Of a stretch of DNA of 64,000 nucleotides, positions 9,241 to 18,683 are shown piece after piece. The DNA comes from Aquimarina longa SW024 (GTDB lineage Bacteria; Bacteroidota; Bacteroidia; Flavobacteriales; Flavobacteriaceae), in NCBI RefSeq assembly GCF_001401755.1, contig NZ_KQ474103.1, positions 251,571 through 315,570 of the forward strand, in the 5' to 3' direction. The position numbers and the translations under genes were made by a program. Under the pieces are notes generated by a model. The model did no database searches, had not been told where the DNA came from, and saw only the letters and a list, made by a program, of their open reading frames with translations. How positions within the stretch are numbered: position 1 is the first letter of the stretch; every line of letters begins with the position of its first letter.

Positions 9241-10125
9241 TTAAAACTTAATATCTTTCCAGTTTTCTGAATAGGTAGGTGCCACCCTATTAAGTATACC
9301 TATAGTTTCTGCAATATTTACTGAAGGACCTCCAGAAAGGATACTAGATATTTCATCTGCTTTAGCATCAAAAAACACTCTCATAATATAAGAATTAGGT
9401 CTTGTATTATTCATTTCTAGAAGGGATTCCATTGATTTGGTAATAGTTTCTTTACCTTTCTTTATATTATTATACATTGTATCTAATCCTTCTCTATGAT
9501 AGGTATACATAGTTTTTCTATATCCTTCATATGTTGGTGATAACAAATCATCATTGAGTCTAAATCTGTTAGGTTTTTGCTCTCTAGTCCACCCCTTAGT
9601 ATTACTACCTTGAGCATTATTTACTATATTCCTAGCTTCTTGATAGTACTTCGTTCCTTTGTTTAATTCAAAAGTATCTGCATCGATTCCTAAAATAGTA
9701 TACAAATAAAATGCTACTACAGAAATTAAATTCGATTCGTAATTATTAGGGTTATAATTTAATGGCTGAAACTCTAAATAATTAAAATTAAACTTCTTAT
9801 CAATAATATTAAATATAGTAGTGTTATAACTAGATCCATATATCGGTCGAGAAGCTTGTACTTGTATCGTTGCCGAAAAAGCATCATTTTCATAACTGAC
9901 TATCGTAATAAAAAAACTACAATTAATTCGTTCTTCTGTACGATACGATACATCTGTCCATTTTGTATCGTTAATAAACTCTGTTAATGAGCGCTCTAAA
10001 GTTTTAAAGACTTGTAGATTAGGGTTACCTGTTTGCTCTGCATTAACAGTCACTCTAGCATTAAATTCCTGAGCGGTAAGGTTTATACTGATACTAAATA
10101 GTATAACAAAAAATAACTTATTCAT
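9241..10125 (-). CDS. porD: DUF4835 family protein, type IX secretion component PorD
   Basis: The 294-residue protein has a signal peptide (residues 1-18, SINLTAQ) and the characteristic start EFNARVTVNAEQTGNPNLQVF. It continues with LTEFINDTKW and a mid-region Y/F-rich beta pattern typical of DUF4835. This family is known as PorD in type IX secretion. The start overlaps the coaBC stop by 8 nt, so the two are probably translationally coupled. The position between coaBC and recN is the usual one in flavobacteria. Confidence 0.88.
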   Translation of the reverse strand: MNKLFFVILFSISINLTAQEFNARVTVNAEQTGNPNLQVFKTLERSLTEFINDTKWTDVSYRTEERINCSFFITIVSYENDAFSATIQVQASRPIYGSSYNTTIFNIIDKKFNFNYLEFQPLNYNPNNYESNLISVVAFYLYTILGIDADTFELNKGTKYYQEARNIVNNAQGSNTKGWTREQKPNRFRLNDDLLSPTYEGYRKTMYTYHREGLDTMYNNIKKGKETITKSMESLLEMNNTRPNSYIMRVFFDAKADEISSILSGGPSVNIAETIGILNRVAPTYSENWKDIKF

Positions 10126-11329
10126 TCTTTAGTATATTAATTTCATTAAATATATCTTTTGCCACTTCTGACTTTGTTTTTAAGTCAAACGCTTTAATAT
10201 CTAATTTATGATTAATCAAAGTCACTTTATTCGTCTTCCCTTTAAAGCCTGCTCCTTTATCATTAAGAGAGTTTAGAACAATTAAGTTTAAATTTTTACT
10301 TTTCAATTTATTCTTTGCATTCTCTTCTTCATTTTGCGTTTCTAGAGCAAACCCAACAAGAAATTGATGTTTCTTATGTTCCCCCATCCATTTAAGGATA
10401 TCATTTGTTCTTTCTAATGCAATAGAAAATTCTGTAGTTGATTTCTTTATTTTTTGTTTTGATATCAATTTAGGTCGGTAATCCGCAACTGCAGCAGCTG
10501 CAATTACAATATCACAATTATCATATAATGATACTACTGCTTCATACATGTCTTTTGCACTAACTACATTAATTACACGTATAAGACTATGCTTAATATT
10601 TATAGCAGATGGTCCCAAAACAAGATAAACCTGAGCGCCAAGGTTTGCGGCAACTTTAGCTAACTCAACTCCCATTCTACCACTAGAATGGTTACCTATA
10701 AATCGTACAGGATCAATTGCTTCATAGGTAGGTCCTGCCGTTATCATTACATGTTTCCCTTTTAAGGGAAGCTTTTCTAAAATATCTTTTTTTATAAATT
10801 CTATAATAGTTTCTGGCTCTGCCATACGTCCTTGTCCCACCAAACCACTAGCTAATTCTCCTGATTCTGCAGGAATCATTATATTACCAAATTCTTGTAA
10901 TTTTTTGAATGTATTTGAGGTAGAAGGATGTTGATACATATCCAAATCCATTGCGGGAGCAAAATACACTGGGCATTTTGCTGATAAATAGATTGCCAAC
11001 AACAGATTATCACTAGCACCTATTGCCATTTTTGACAATGTATTGGCTGTAGCTGGTGCTATAATCATTACATCTGCCCATAATCCTATATCTACATGAT
11101 TATTCCATAATGCATTTTCATCTTCTTCATCAAAGAAAGAAGAGTGAACAGGGTTTTTGGATAATGTCGATAATGTAAGTGGCGTTACAAATTCTTTAGC
11201 AGCAGGAGTCATTACAACCTTAACCTCTGCTCCTGATTTTATAAATAAACGAACTAGCCCTGCAGTTTTATATGCAGCAATGCCAGCAGTAACTCCAATT
11301 AAAATCTTTTTGCCGCTTAAAACAGACAT
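10118..11329 (-). CDS. coaBC: Bifunctional phosphopantothenoylcysteine decarboxylase / phosphopantothenate-cysteine ligase CoaBC
   Basis: The 403-residue protein carries out two steps of coenzyme A synthesis. The N-terminal CoaC flavoprotein domain (about 1-185) shows GVTAGIAAYKTAGLVRLF, the catalytic HVDIGLWAD histidine region, APATANTLSKMA and AMDLDMYQHP. The C-terminal CoaB domain (about 190-403) has HVMITAGPTYEAIDPVRFIGN, SSGRMG, and a AAAVADYRP block with downstream KIKK. The length is normal. It is 4 nt downstream of the omega-like gene and overlaps porD. Confidence 0.96.
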   Translation of the reverse strand: MSVLSGKKILIGVTAGIAAYKTAGLVRLFIKSGAEVKVVMTPAAKEFVTPLTLSTLSKNPVHSSFFDEEDENALWNNHVDIGLWADVMIIAPATANTLSKMAIGASDNLLLAIYLSAKCPVYFAPAMDLDMYQHPSTSNTFKKLQEFGNIMIPAESGELASGLVGQGRMAEPETIIEFIKKDILEKLPLKGKHVMITAGPTYEAIDPVRFIGNHSSGRMGVELAKVAANLGAQVYLVLGPSAINIKHSLIRVINVVSAKDMYEAVVSLYDNCDIVIAAAAVADYRPKLISKQKIKKSTTEFSIALERTNDILKWMGEHKKHQFLVGFALETQNEEENAKNKLKSKNLNLIVLNSLNDKGAGFKGKTNKVTLINHKLDIKAFDLKTKSEVAKDIFNEINILKNE

Positions 11330-11333
11330 AGAT

Positions 11334-11666
11334 TTATAAAGATTCTGTATCTATTTTTGTATTCCTGTGATAAATTTTACCTTCCAACCACTCTTGTACG
11401 GCTAAAGAGTGTGGTTTAGGCAATCTTTCATAAAATTTAGAAACTTCGATTTGTTCTTTATTTTCAAAAACTTCTTCTAAACTATCATTATAAGTAGCAA
11501 ATTCGTCTAATTTTTCAAGAAGTTCTTTCTTAATATCTGTATTAATCTGAGTTGCTCTTTTTGATATTATCGAAATTGCTTCGTAGATATTATCTGTTGG
11601 TTGATCTATACGATTTTTATCAATAGTAGTTGTATTTACTGGCGCATTACTTTTTTTCAAATCCAT
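11334..11666 (-). CDS. rpoZ: DNA-directed RNA polymerase omega-like subunit (Bacteroidota RpoZ)
   Basis: The 110-residue protein contains an omega/Rpb6-type helix (DNIYEAISIISKRATQIN) in the N-terminal half, followed by an acidic linker and the lineage-specific tail PKPHSLAVQEWLEGKIYHR. Omega stabilises the beta' subunit of RNA polymerase. The gene sits between bamD (16 nt upstream) and coaBC (4 nt downstream), its normal place in flavobacteria. Confidence 0.9.
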   Translation of the reverse strand: MDLKKSNAPVNTTTIDKNRIDQPTDNIYEAISIISKRATQINTDIKKELLEKLDEFATYNDSLEEVFENKEQIEVSKFYERLPKPHSLAVQEWLEGKIYHRNTKIDTESL

Positions 11667-11681
11667 CTTCTACTTTATTTT

Positions 11682-12476
11682 CTATTTATATTGTTCTAAT
11701 CTTTTCTTTATATCTTCTCCTACTTCATTTGCTTCTTCTAAGTGTTCTCCTTTAGTTTTATAATATTTTTTATAATTATTATAATATCCTTGAGCAACTT
11801 CTAAGCGTTCTTTAACTAAACTCTCATAACTTCCTATAGCTAAAAGATACTCAGATTCTAATTTATAATATAACACTTTTTCTCTAAATGGTGATCCTGG
11901 ATAATCTATCAGATAGTTATCAAATGCTGAAATAGCAACCTTATAATCTTCTCTATGATGGTATTGTTTAGCTACTTCATAAGCTTTTTTCTCTTTCTTA
12001 TATCTAAGTTCTGCAACTAAGCTATTTGCCTCTTTCAATTTTTCACTTTCAGGATATGTATTAATAAATATCTGAAGTTTTTCAATTGCTTTTGTAGTTT
12101 CCTCTTGATCTAAACTATACCTAGGTGATAAATAATAATAACTTTTTGCACCTTTATATAATGCTTCTTCTGCTTTTTGACTCTTAGGGTAAGATTTAGC
12201 AAACCTTTCAAATTGATATCCAGACAGATAAAAATCTTCTAACTGATAATAAGTATCAGCGTAATAATACATTACTCGTTCTGCCTGAGGTTTTCCTCTA
12301 TATTGAGGAACTACTTGCTCAAAAAGACGTAAAGCTTTTTTGTATTTCCCTGCTTTGTATAAATTCTCAGCTAATTTATATTTAGCATTTAAATCATCAC
12401 CTCTAACTACTCTTTGATATTGACTACAAGACCCTAAAAGTAGTACAAAAACAAGCAAATACAATAATCTCTTCAT
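11682..12476 (-). CDS. bamD: Outer membrane protein assembly factor BamD
   Basis: The 264-residue lipoprotein (lipobox LLLGSC near residues 13-18) is built of TPR repeats: YKAGKYKKALRLFEQV, YYQLEDFYLSGYQFERFAKSYP, and YKVAISAFDNYLIDYPGSPF. BamD belongs to the complex that folds beta-barrels into the outer membrane. I chose the ATG at 12476 rather than 12491 because a good -7 box (12496-12503) leaves no room for the longer start and because the signal peptide begins there. Confidence 0.93.
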   Translation of the reverse strand: MKRLLYLLVFVLLLGSCSQYQRVVRGDDLNAKYKLAENLYKAGKYKKALRLFEQVVPQYRGKPQAERVMYYYADTYYQLEDFYLSGYQFERFAKSYPKSQKAEEALYKGAKSYYYLSPRYSLDQEETTKAIEKLQIFINTYPESEKLKEANSLVAELRYKKEKKAYEVAKQYHHREDYKVAISAFDNYLIDYPGSPFREKVLYYKLESEYLLAIGSYESLVKERLEVAQGYYNNYKKYYKTKGEHLEEANEVGEDIKKRLEQYK

Positions 12477-12495
12477 ATCTAAAAAAAACATCTGG

Positions 12496-12503
12496 CAAAA
12501 GTA
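12496..12503 (-). promoter_or_regulatory. Candidate -7 box for the bamD-rpoZ-coaBC-porD operon
   Basis: The minus strand reads TACTTTTG, a full match to TAnnTTTG, about 20 nt before the chosen bamD start. It probably drives the whole minus-strand block. Confidence 0.55.
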
Positions 12504-12696
12504 TATATTTCTACCGTATTAGAAAAACTTTAATTCATCTATTAACCTATCATCACATATAATTCTTATACTTACAAGTAAAATCGACTTGTAAACATTT
12601 GAAAAATCTATTGATTTGGTCATTTTACTATACCTCAATAACTACACAAGTATAAGTATGTTGCATAATTGTATTGTATTTTAGCATTTTTAAAAC

Positions 12697-13623
12697 CTAA
12701 GTAGGTTTATTCATCGTAGTTCTATCCAGATTATTATGATCTAGAACTGTATATCCATCATGATCATAATAAAATGCAGGTACAAAACGTTGATTCTCTT
12801 TTAAATTTTTTAAAACATAAGAATGAACCTGATGTACTTCTTGTGCAAAAGACTCATCATAATAACTTACTAATATGAGTATCTCTCCATTCAGTTGTTT
12901 TAAACTTTTTTCATCAAAATCTTTCAACGGACTTGATTCATTTATCGGATGCACTATAGTCCAAGTAGTTGGCAAATAAGTTATTGAACTTCTCTCTAAC
13001 TTAAGGTTATAAAAATTGTTTACATATTTATGCTCTTCATCCTCTAAAGATAATGCTAATGTAGCTTCTATCTTGGGTCTAATCATTACGTTTGCTGTCC
13101 GACTCATTAGTCTAAACATAATACGATTGATATCTTCATGTTTATGTAAAATAATACTTTTACTAAACCGAATATTTGCTCTTGGTTTAGAAAACCTTCC
13201 ATACAAAAGCCCTGTAATAAATGAAAAGCTTAACAATCCTATTAATGCTTCAAATGAGGATATAATACCAAATAAAAGCCCTTTTGGTGACATTGTTCCA
13301 TACCCTACTGTGGTTATTGTCTGTGCAGAAAAAAAGAATGCATTAAGAAAATCTTTAAAAACATTTCCTGTAGGAGTTATGATATTCGATACTCCCAAAA
13401 ACGTATAAATGATTCCAAAAAAAGCATTTATTATAATATATCCGAGCAGTACTAATACAAAAAACTTAAACCAACTAATACTTATCAAATAATTATAACT
13501 CTCTGATAAAGATCTTGGTCTATTAATATGCTTTATATTAAAAGATCCATCTGGGTTAATAAATCGCTTAGCAAATCGATTTGAGGTTTTACCTATTCCT
13601 GGATCTTTTATCTTTTTAGCCAT
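12697..13623 (-). CDS. Inward-rectifier (Kir/KirBac-type) potassium channel
   Basis: The 308-residue protein has an N-terminal slide-helix region and TM1 (about 52-75, FFVLVLLGYIIINAFFGIIY). A pore loop follows with selectivity filter TVGYG (in TITTVGYGTMSPKG, about residue 100), then TM2 (about 115-140). The C-terminal cytoplasmic immunoglobulin-like domain (about 150-300) includes NIRFSKSIILHKH and FRLMSRTANVM. This is the KirBac layout. It would conduct K+ across the inner membrane. It lies 12 nt downstream of dapA and may be read from the same transcript; no functional link is apparent. Confidence 0.92.
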   Translation of the reverse strand: MAKKIKDPGIGKTSNRFAKRFINPDGSFNIKHINRPRSLSESYNYLISISWFKFFVLVLLGYIIINAFFGIIYTFLGVSNIITPTGNVFKDFLNAFFFSAQTITTVGYGTMSPKGLLFGIISSFEALIGLLSFSFITGLLYGRFSKPRANIRFSKSIILHKHEDINRIMFRLMSRTANVMIRPKIEATLALSLEDEEHKYVNNFYNLKLERSSITYLPTTWTIVHPINESSPLKDFDEKSLKQLNGEILILVSYYDESFAQEVHQVHSYVLKNLKENQRFVPAFYYDHDGYTVLDHNNLDRTTMNKPT

Positions 13624-13635
13624 AGATTTTGAAAA

Positions 13636-14511
13636 TTAATAATTTTCAACAAACCCTCTTATTTTAGTTTCTAAATCTGATGAAATGGGTACTAATGGTA
13701 AACGAATAGCATCCTCACACACCCCTTTTTGTTTTAATATATTTTTAATCCCTGCAGGGTTACCTTCTTCAAAAGCATATCCAATAACTGGCAAAAGTTT
13801 ATATAGAATATCAAATGCTTTTTTTGTTTCTCCTAACAATCCTAATCGGATCATCTCTGAAAATGCTACAGGAAATCCTTGACCTATAACACTTATCACT
13901 CCATCTCCTCCAGCTGCTACTGCTGGTAAAGCTAATGAATCATCGCCTGAAATCATTAAAAAATCAGCAGGTTTATCTTTAATAATTTTTAATATCTGAG
14001 AAAAATCCCCTACGGCTTCTTTAATCCCTATTATTTTATCTAATTGAGCAAGACGCAATGTTGTTTCTGCAGTCATATTAATTGCTGTCCGAGATGGGAC
14101 ATTATACAATATAATTGGTAATTCAGTATTATCATTTATGCTTTTATAATGCTCATAAATACCTCTTTGACAAGGTTTATTATACATAGGAACTACAGAA
14201 AGTATCGCATCAAAATCAGATGAATTTACCTCTTTAATCTCTTCTATAACTGCTGCTGTATTATTTCCTCCTATTCCAATAACTATAGGGAGCCTTTTAT
14301 CGTTAACCTTTACTATGTGTGCTACTAAATTCTTCTTCTCTTCTTTAGAAAGCGTAACCGACTCTGCTGTAGTTCCTAACACTACAAGATAATCTATATT
14401 ACCTTCTATACAAAAATTAACTAATGCTGTAACTCCATCATAATCTATCACTCCATCTTTATCAAAAGGAGTAACTAATGCTACACCTGTTCCCTTGAGA
14501 AATTCACTCAT
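13636..14511 (-). CDS. dapA: 4-hydroxy-tetrahydrodipicolinate synthase
   Basis: The 291-residue TIM-barrel aldolase makes the first committed intermediate of diaminopimelate/lysine synthesis from pyruvate and aspartate semialdehyde. The TTAES motif (LGTTAESVTLS) is visible, as are the Tyr of ILYNVPSRT (about residue 133) and the Schiff-base Lys of IIGIKEAVGDF (about 161). The length is normal. It follows the DUF6913 gene by 1 nt on the same strand. dapF lies about 17 kb away in the same window. Confidence 0.96.
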   Translation of the reverse strand: MSEFLKGTGVALVTPFDKDGVIDYDGVTALVNFCIEGNIDYLVVLGTTAESVTLSKEEKKNLVAHIVKVNDKRLPIVIGIGGNNTAAVIEEIKEVNSSDFDAILSVVPMYNKPCQRGIYEHYKSINDNTELPIILYNVPSRTAINMTAETTLRLAQLDKIIGIKEAVGDFSQILKIIKDKPADFLMISGDDSLALPAVAAGGDGVISVIGQGFPVAFSEMIRLGLLGETKKAFDILYKLLPVIGYAFEEGNPAGIKNILKQKGVCEDAIRLPLVPISSDLETKIRGFVENY

Positions 14512-14512
14512 A

Positions 14513-15037
14513 CTATATAATCTGTAAAATTTTTAAATACTTTCTTAGTTCTGAGATAAAAAGATTTGTATCATTTGTTGTTGCCCCAATAATCAAATCA
14601 TTAATCCTATTATCTACTGCAGTACAGCCAACTTTAAATTTAGCTTTGGAAGCTGCTGCTACATAATTAAGTTCTATAATATCTTTTTCATAAAAATTAA
14701 TCAAAACATCATAATCTTTATTCACAAAATCCTGTAATGACTTACTTTTGATAGCTCCACTTATCCCAAAATTCTTTTCATTATAATAGGCTGCATCTTT
14801 ATCATCTATGATTTCTTTTTGATCTTCTTTATACCCCATCACTGTAAGATTATCTGATTTCACGCCTAATTCATTAGCGAGTTTTAATATTGAGACAATA
14901 TTTACAGATTGAGATGCATCAATAAGAACTGCTAGCGTCTGAAGTCTAGAAATGCCCTGAGATATATGATCTCTTTTATCTAGATATGTTTCAAAACTTT
15001 TTCTTAATGCATTCCTTTTAAGACCTTTTAAAATCAT
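14513..15037 (-). CDS. DUF6913 family protein
   Basis: The 174-residue protein has no signal peptide or membrane segment. It begins with a basic helix (LKRNALRKSFETYL) and then has a Rossmann-like alternation (TLAVLIDASQSVNI, NLTVMGYKEDQKE, DVLINFYEKDIIELNYVAAASKAKFKVGCT). This matches a small flavobacterial family usually found beside dapA or ligA. The function is unknown. It is cotranscribed with dapA (1-nt gap). Confidence 0.75.
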   Translation of the reverse strand: MILKGLKRNALRKSFETYLDKRDHISQGISRLQTLAVLIDASQSVNIVSILKLANELGVKSDNLTVMGYKEDQKEIIDDKDAAYYNEKNFGISGAIKSKSLQDFVNKDYDVLINFYEKDIIELNYVAAASKAKFKVGCTAVDNRINDLIIGATTNDTNLFISELRKYLKILQII

Positions 15038-15060
15038 TTATTAAAAAAATTAATAAGCCA

Positions 15061-15068
15061 CAAATGTA
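15061..15068 (-). promoter_or_regulatory. Candidate -7 box for the DUF6913-dapA-K+ channel unit
   Basis: The minus strand reads TACATTTG, matching TAnnTTTG, 24 nt before the DUF6913 start. Confidence 0.45.
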
Positions 15069-15154
15069 GCTATTTTACAAATTAAAATCATCTCGCCTTT
15101 CTTAAGAATAAGGAAAAGCTATATTATTAAACAACATTGCTATTTTTGTTAAAT

Positions 15155-15856
15155 TTAGAAATATTTATCTTCTACTATTTTTCCATTTATAGGTTTTGCT
15201 GTCATAAAAAATATCGTAAGCGAATATACACCTCCTATCTCTGTAATAGTTAAAAGAGGTACAAACATCTTATTATAATAATACAATTCATTTATCGGCA
15301 CAATAGCATCAACAAACAGAGTACAACAAGCCGCAACAAAAAGACAGATCGCCTTTTCATATCGCTCAGTAATATAGATAAAGAAACAAACTGTAACAAA
15401 CTGAAGAAGACTTATTAATATAAGTAGCATAAACCCTATTTGATCAATTAACTTTGGTAATACTAACTCCGAAATTGAATAAACAAGATACCCTACCAAA
15501 ATACCTCCTACCATAACAGATGGAGTCACTTTATTTATTTTAAAATCTTGTTTATGAACAAAATGACGCAATAAGAAAGTACCGATAGCATAATATAATG
15601 CAAGCAAAATAGCAATAATAGTATAATATTTTACAAACCCCATACATACAAAGACATCAATCATGATAACGATAAGAATACTTAATAAATATAAATACTT
15701 ATTGTTTTTTATTCTTTTTAGGCATAAAAAAAGTAATAGCAATAGAGTTATTGATTTACCATATAACAATAACCATTGATCACCAAAAAAAGAAATACAT
15801 ATAGTGACCAAAAAAGAAAAACCGAAAAATAAATGTGTTGTCTTTATTCTTTTCAA
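15155..15856 (-). CDS. Multi-pass membrane protein, YhhN/lysoplasmalogenase-like
   Basis: The 233-residue protein has about eight hydrophobic segments, e.g. LFFGFSFLVTICISFFG, SITLLLLLFLCL and YLYLLSILIVIMIDVFVC. The topology resembles YhhN-family proteins, and the neighbour at 16006-16692 has the same size and layout. The start is TTG; no nearby ATG would keep the first helix. YhhN proteins include lysoplasmalogenases, but that activity is not shown here because the sequence motifs are weak. It may be a diverged tandem relative of the next gene. Confidence 0.6.
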   Translation of the reverse strand: MKRIKTTHLFFGFSFLVTICISFFGDQWLLLYGKSITLLLLLFLCLKRIKNNKYLYLLSILIVIMIDVFVCMGFVKYYTIIAILLALYYAIGTFLLRHFVHKQDFKINKVTPSVMVGGILVGYLVYSISELVLPKLIDQIGFMLLILISLLQFVTVCFFIYITERYEKAICLFVAACCTLFVDAIVPINELYYYNKMFVPLLTITEIGGVYSLTIFFMTAKPINGKIVEDKYF

Positions 15857-16005
15857 GGAATTATCTATAAAGTTTTGTTAAATACAATACAAAATACAGG
15901 TTTAAAAACAAAAAACAATCTTTTTTATTGAGAAATCATACCTATCAATAATCAATAAATACTTTTTCTATCTTTTTTAGATTTACTAAAAAAGATCATT
16001 TCTCA

Positions 16006-16692
16006 TCAAAACTGCTTTAACCTTAAAGAAGTTGGACTGGAAATCTTAAATTTTACAAGAAAAAAAACAGCTAACAACTGGTAAATTGAATTAATAATTT
16101 CAAACTCAATTGAAGGAACGTAATACTTATTTAATGCATAACAAGAATCACTAATAACGAAATTAAGGATCGCAATTAAAAACCATAAAGACTTAGTTGA
16201 CCTACTATTTATATACTGAAAAACTGCTCCTATAAACAAAAAATATAGTATCAATAAATATAATAATCCTAAACATCGAATATCCCCCATTGCCTCATAT
16301 ACTACATCATAAATTTTATACGAAATAAAAGACCATGATATCAGAAAAATTATTAAGTATATAACATCTGTAGTATCATAATTGAGAGGTCGATAATTTT
16401 TATATAAAAAATAAAATAATAATAAATAAGATACACTATAACTAGATAAAACATACATAAAACTATTCTGAATATCAGCTAACAAGAATACATCTCCTAA
16501 AAAACAAAGAAACAAAACAAGTAAAAAGATTAAATCTATTTTTTTTACATTAAACCAGTATAACATAAAAAACAAAGGTACAGTAGTAGGCTTTATATAA
16601 AACTCTAGAGTTGGCCAATTCATTATTTTACTCATCACACAAAGTCCTCCTGTAATAAGTAACAATACCTTTATCAAAGTTCTTATTTTCAT
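16006..16692 (-). CDS. YhhN/lysoplasmalogenase-like membrane protein
   Basis: The 228-residue protein has about eight predicted membrane helices. YhhN-like motifs are present: YIKPTTVPLFFMLYW (compare KPLTxxLL) and LFLCFLGDVFLL (compare SLxGDxLLM). Family members hydrolyse the vinyl-ether bond of lysoplasmalogens or are uncharacterised. The ATG overlaps the ligA stop codon in an ATGA arrangement, so it is translationally coupled to ligA. Confidence 0.7.
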   Translation of the reverse strand: MKIRTLIKVLLLITGGLCVMSKIMNWPTLEFYIKPTTVPLFFMLYWFNVKKIDLIFLLVLFLCFLGDVFLLADIQNSFMYVLSSYSVSYLLLFYFLYKNYRPLNYDTTDVIYLIIFLISWSFISYKIYDVVYEAMGDIRCLGLLYLLILYFLFIGAVFQYINSRSTKSLWFLIAILNFVISDSCYALNKYYVPSIEFEIINSIYQLLAVFFLVKFKISSPTSLRLKQF

Positions 16693-18683
16693 TTCACTTT
16701 ACTAAGAAATTCATCTTCATTAATGATAGAAATCTCTAAAGCTTTTGCTTTTTCCAATTTACTTGGTCCCATATTAGCACCTGCAATAACAAAAGAAGTT
16801 TTAGAAGAAATCGAACTAGAAACCTTACCTCCATTATCTTCGATCATTTTCTTAAGTTCATTACGTGATACTTTTTCAAAAACCCCAGAAATCACAAAAA
16901 CCTGACCTTGCAATGTATCTGTTTGATTTGCTAATTTTTCTGCAGAAACCTCTAATTGAACCCCATAGTCTTGCAATCGCTTAATCAAAGCTTTGTTTTT
17001 CTCTGAACTAAAAAATTCTACAACACTTTTTGCTATTTTTATCCCTATCTCATCTACATTTACCAATTCTTCTTCTGATGCCTCAATTATAGCATCAATA
17101 AACTTATAATGTTTTGCTAATTTCTTCGCTACTGTTTCTCCTACATACCGAATCCCCAACCCAAATAAAACACGTTCAAAAGGTATTTCTTTAGATTTTT
17201 CAATTCCTACTATAAGGTTACCCGCACTTTTATCTGCCATTCTTTCTAAAGGAACAACTTGCTCTTTTTTTAATTCATAAAGATCTGCATAGTTTACAAT
17301 CAGACCTTCATTTACTAATAGTGCTACAGTTTCTCCTCCTAATCCTTCTATATCCATAGCTTTACGGGATATATAATGTTGTATCCTACCTATTATTTGT
17401 GGCGGACAGCCGTCATAATTTGGACAATAATGCTGTGCTTCTCCCTCCTTACGAATCAATGGTGTTTGACACTCAGGACATTGAGTAATATATTGTGTCG
17501 GCTGTGAATCAAGATCTCTTTTTTGAAAATCAACAGCTATTATTTTAGGAATAATCTCTCCTCCTTTTTCTACAAAAACAGTATCTCCAACTCGTATATC
17601 TAATTTTTCTATCTGATCTGCGTTATGCAATGAAGCTCTCTTTACTGTAGTTCCTGCAAGTAGAACTGGTTCTAGATTCGCCACTGGAGTAATTGCCCCT
17701 GTTCTTCCTACTTGATAGGTGATTTCATGAAGTATTGAAGAAACCTGCTCTGCTTTAAACTTATACGCCATTGCCCATCTAGGAGCTTTAGAAGTAAAAC
17801 CTAACTCCTCTTGTTGTTGAAGATCATTCACTTTTATGACAACTCCATCTGTTTCATATGGAAGATTATGTCGATGTTCATCCCAATACGCTATAAAATC
17901 TAATACTTCTTCAATCGAATTTGCTGATTTAGATTCTATCGGCACTTTAAACCCCCAAGCTCTTGCTTTTCTTAAACTCTCTAACTGAGATGTTATCCCT
18001 AATTTATCACCTGTAATAGCATATAATAAACAATCTAATGGTCGTTTTGCTGTTTCACTACTATCTTGTAGTTTTAAACTTCCTGAAGCTGTATTTCTTG
18101 GATTTGCATAAGGCTCCTCCCCTGCTGCTATTCGCTCTTGATTCATTTTAGCAAAACCATCATAAGGCAAAACAATCTCTCCTCTTATATCAAATTTTGG
18201 AGGAAAATCTCCTTTTAATTTTAGTGGTACCGAATTAATTGTCTTTACATTGGTAGTAACATTATCTCCTTGTATACCGTCTCCTCTTGTTACCGCTCTT
18301 ATCAGCACTCCTTCTTCATATGTAAGACTTATTGATGCTCCATCATATTTAAGCTCACAAGTATAACTGATTTCCCCATCTACTAATTTCTTAATACGCT
18401 TTTCCCAATCTAATAAGTCTTCTCTAGAATATGAGTTATCCAAAGAATACATTCTATGCTCATGCACTATTGTTTCAAAATTCTTAGTTATCTCTCCTCC
18501 TACTCTAAGTGTTGGTGAATTAGGATCATAAAACTCTGGATATTTTTTCTCTAATTCCTGTAGTTGTTTAAGCTTCATATCAAATTCATAATCACTTATT
18601 ACAGTTGTATCCAATATATAATAATTGTAATTATGCCCTCTCAACTCTTCCCTTAACTCATTGATCTGATTCTCTATACTCAT
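16689..18683 (-). CDS. ligA: NAD-dependent DNA ligase LigA
   Basis: The 664-residue enzyme seals nicks during replication and repair. It has an N-terminal Ia domain with paired Tyr (HNYNYYILD), the adenylation KxDG motif (CELKYDGAS, Lys about 112) and an OB-fold region. A four-Cys zinc finger follows (CPECQTPL, then YCPNYDGCPP, about 405-430), then helix-hairpin-helix repeats and a C-terminal BRCT domain (about 590-664, QGQVFVISGVFEKVSR). The length is normal. A downstream membrane-protein gene overlaps its stop. Confidence 0.97.
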   Translation of the reverse strand: MSIENQINELREELRGHNYNYYILDTTVISDYEFDMKLKQLQELEKKYPEFYDPNSPTLRVGGEITKNFETIVHEHRMYSLDNSYSREDLLDWEKRIKKLVDGEISYTCELKYDGASISLTYEEGVLIRAVTRGDGIQGDNVTTNVKTINSVPLKLKGDFPPKFDIRGEIVLPYDGFAKMNQERIAAGEEPYANPRNTASGSLKLQDSSETAKRPLDCLLYAITGDKLGITSQLESLRKARAWGFKVPIESKSANSIEEVLDFIAYWDEHRHNLPYETDGVVIKVNDLQQQEELGFTSKAPRWAMAYKFKAEQVSSILHEITYQVGRTGAITPVANLEPVLLAGTTVKRASLHNADQIEKLDIRVGDTVFVEKGGEIIPKIIAVDFQKRDLDSQPTQYITQCPECQTPLIRKEGEAQHYCPNYDGCPPQIIGRIQHYISRKAMDIEGLGGETVALLVNEGLIVNYADLYELKKEQVVPLERMADKSAGNLIVGIEKSKEIPFERVLFGLGIRYVGETVAKKLAKHYKFIDAIIEASEEELVNVDEIGIKIAKSVVEFFSSEKNKALIKRLQDYGVQLEVSAEKLANQTDTLQGQVFVISGVFEKVSRNELKKMIEDNGGKVSSSISSKTSFVIAGANMGPSKLEKAKALEISIINEDEFLSKVK

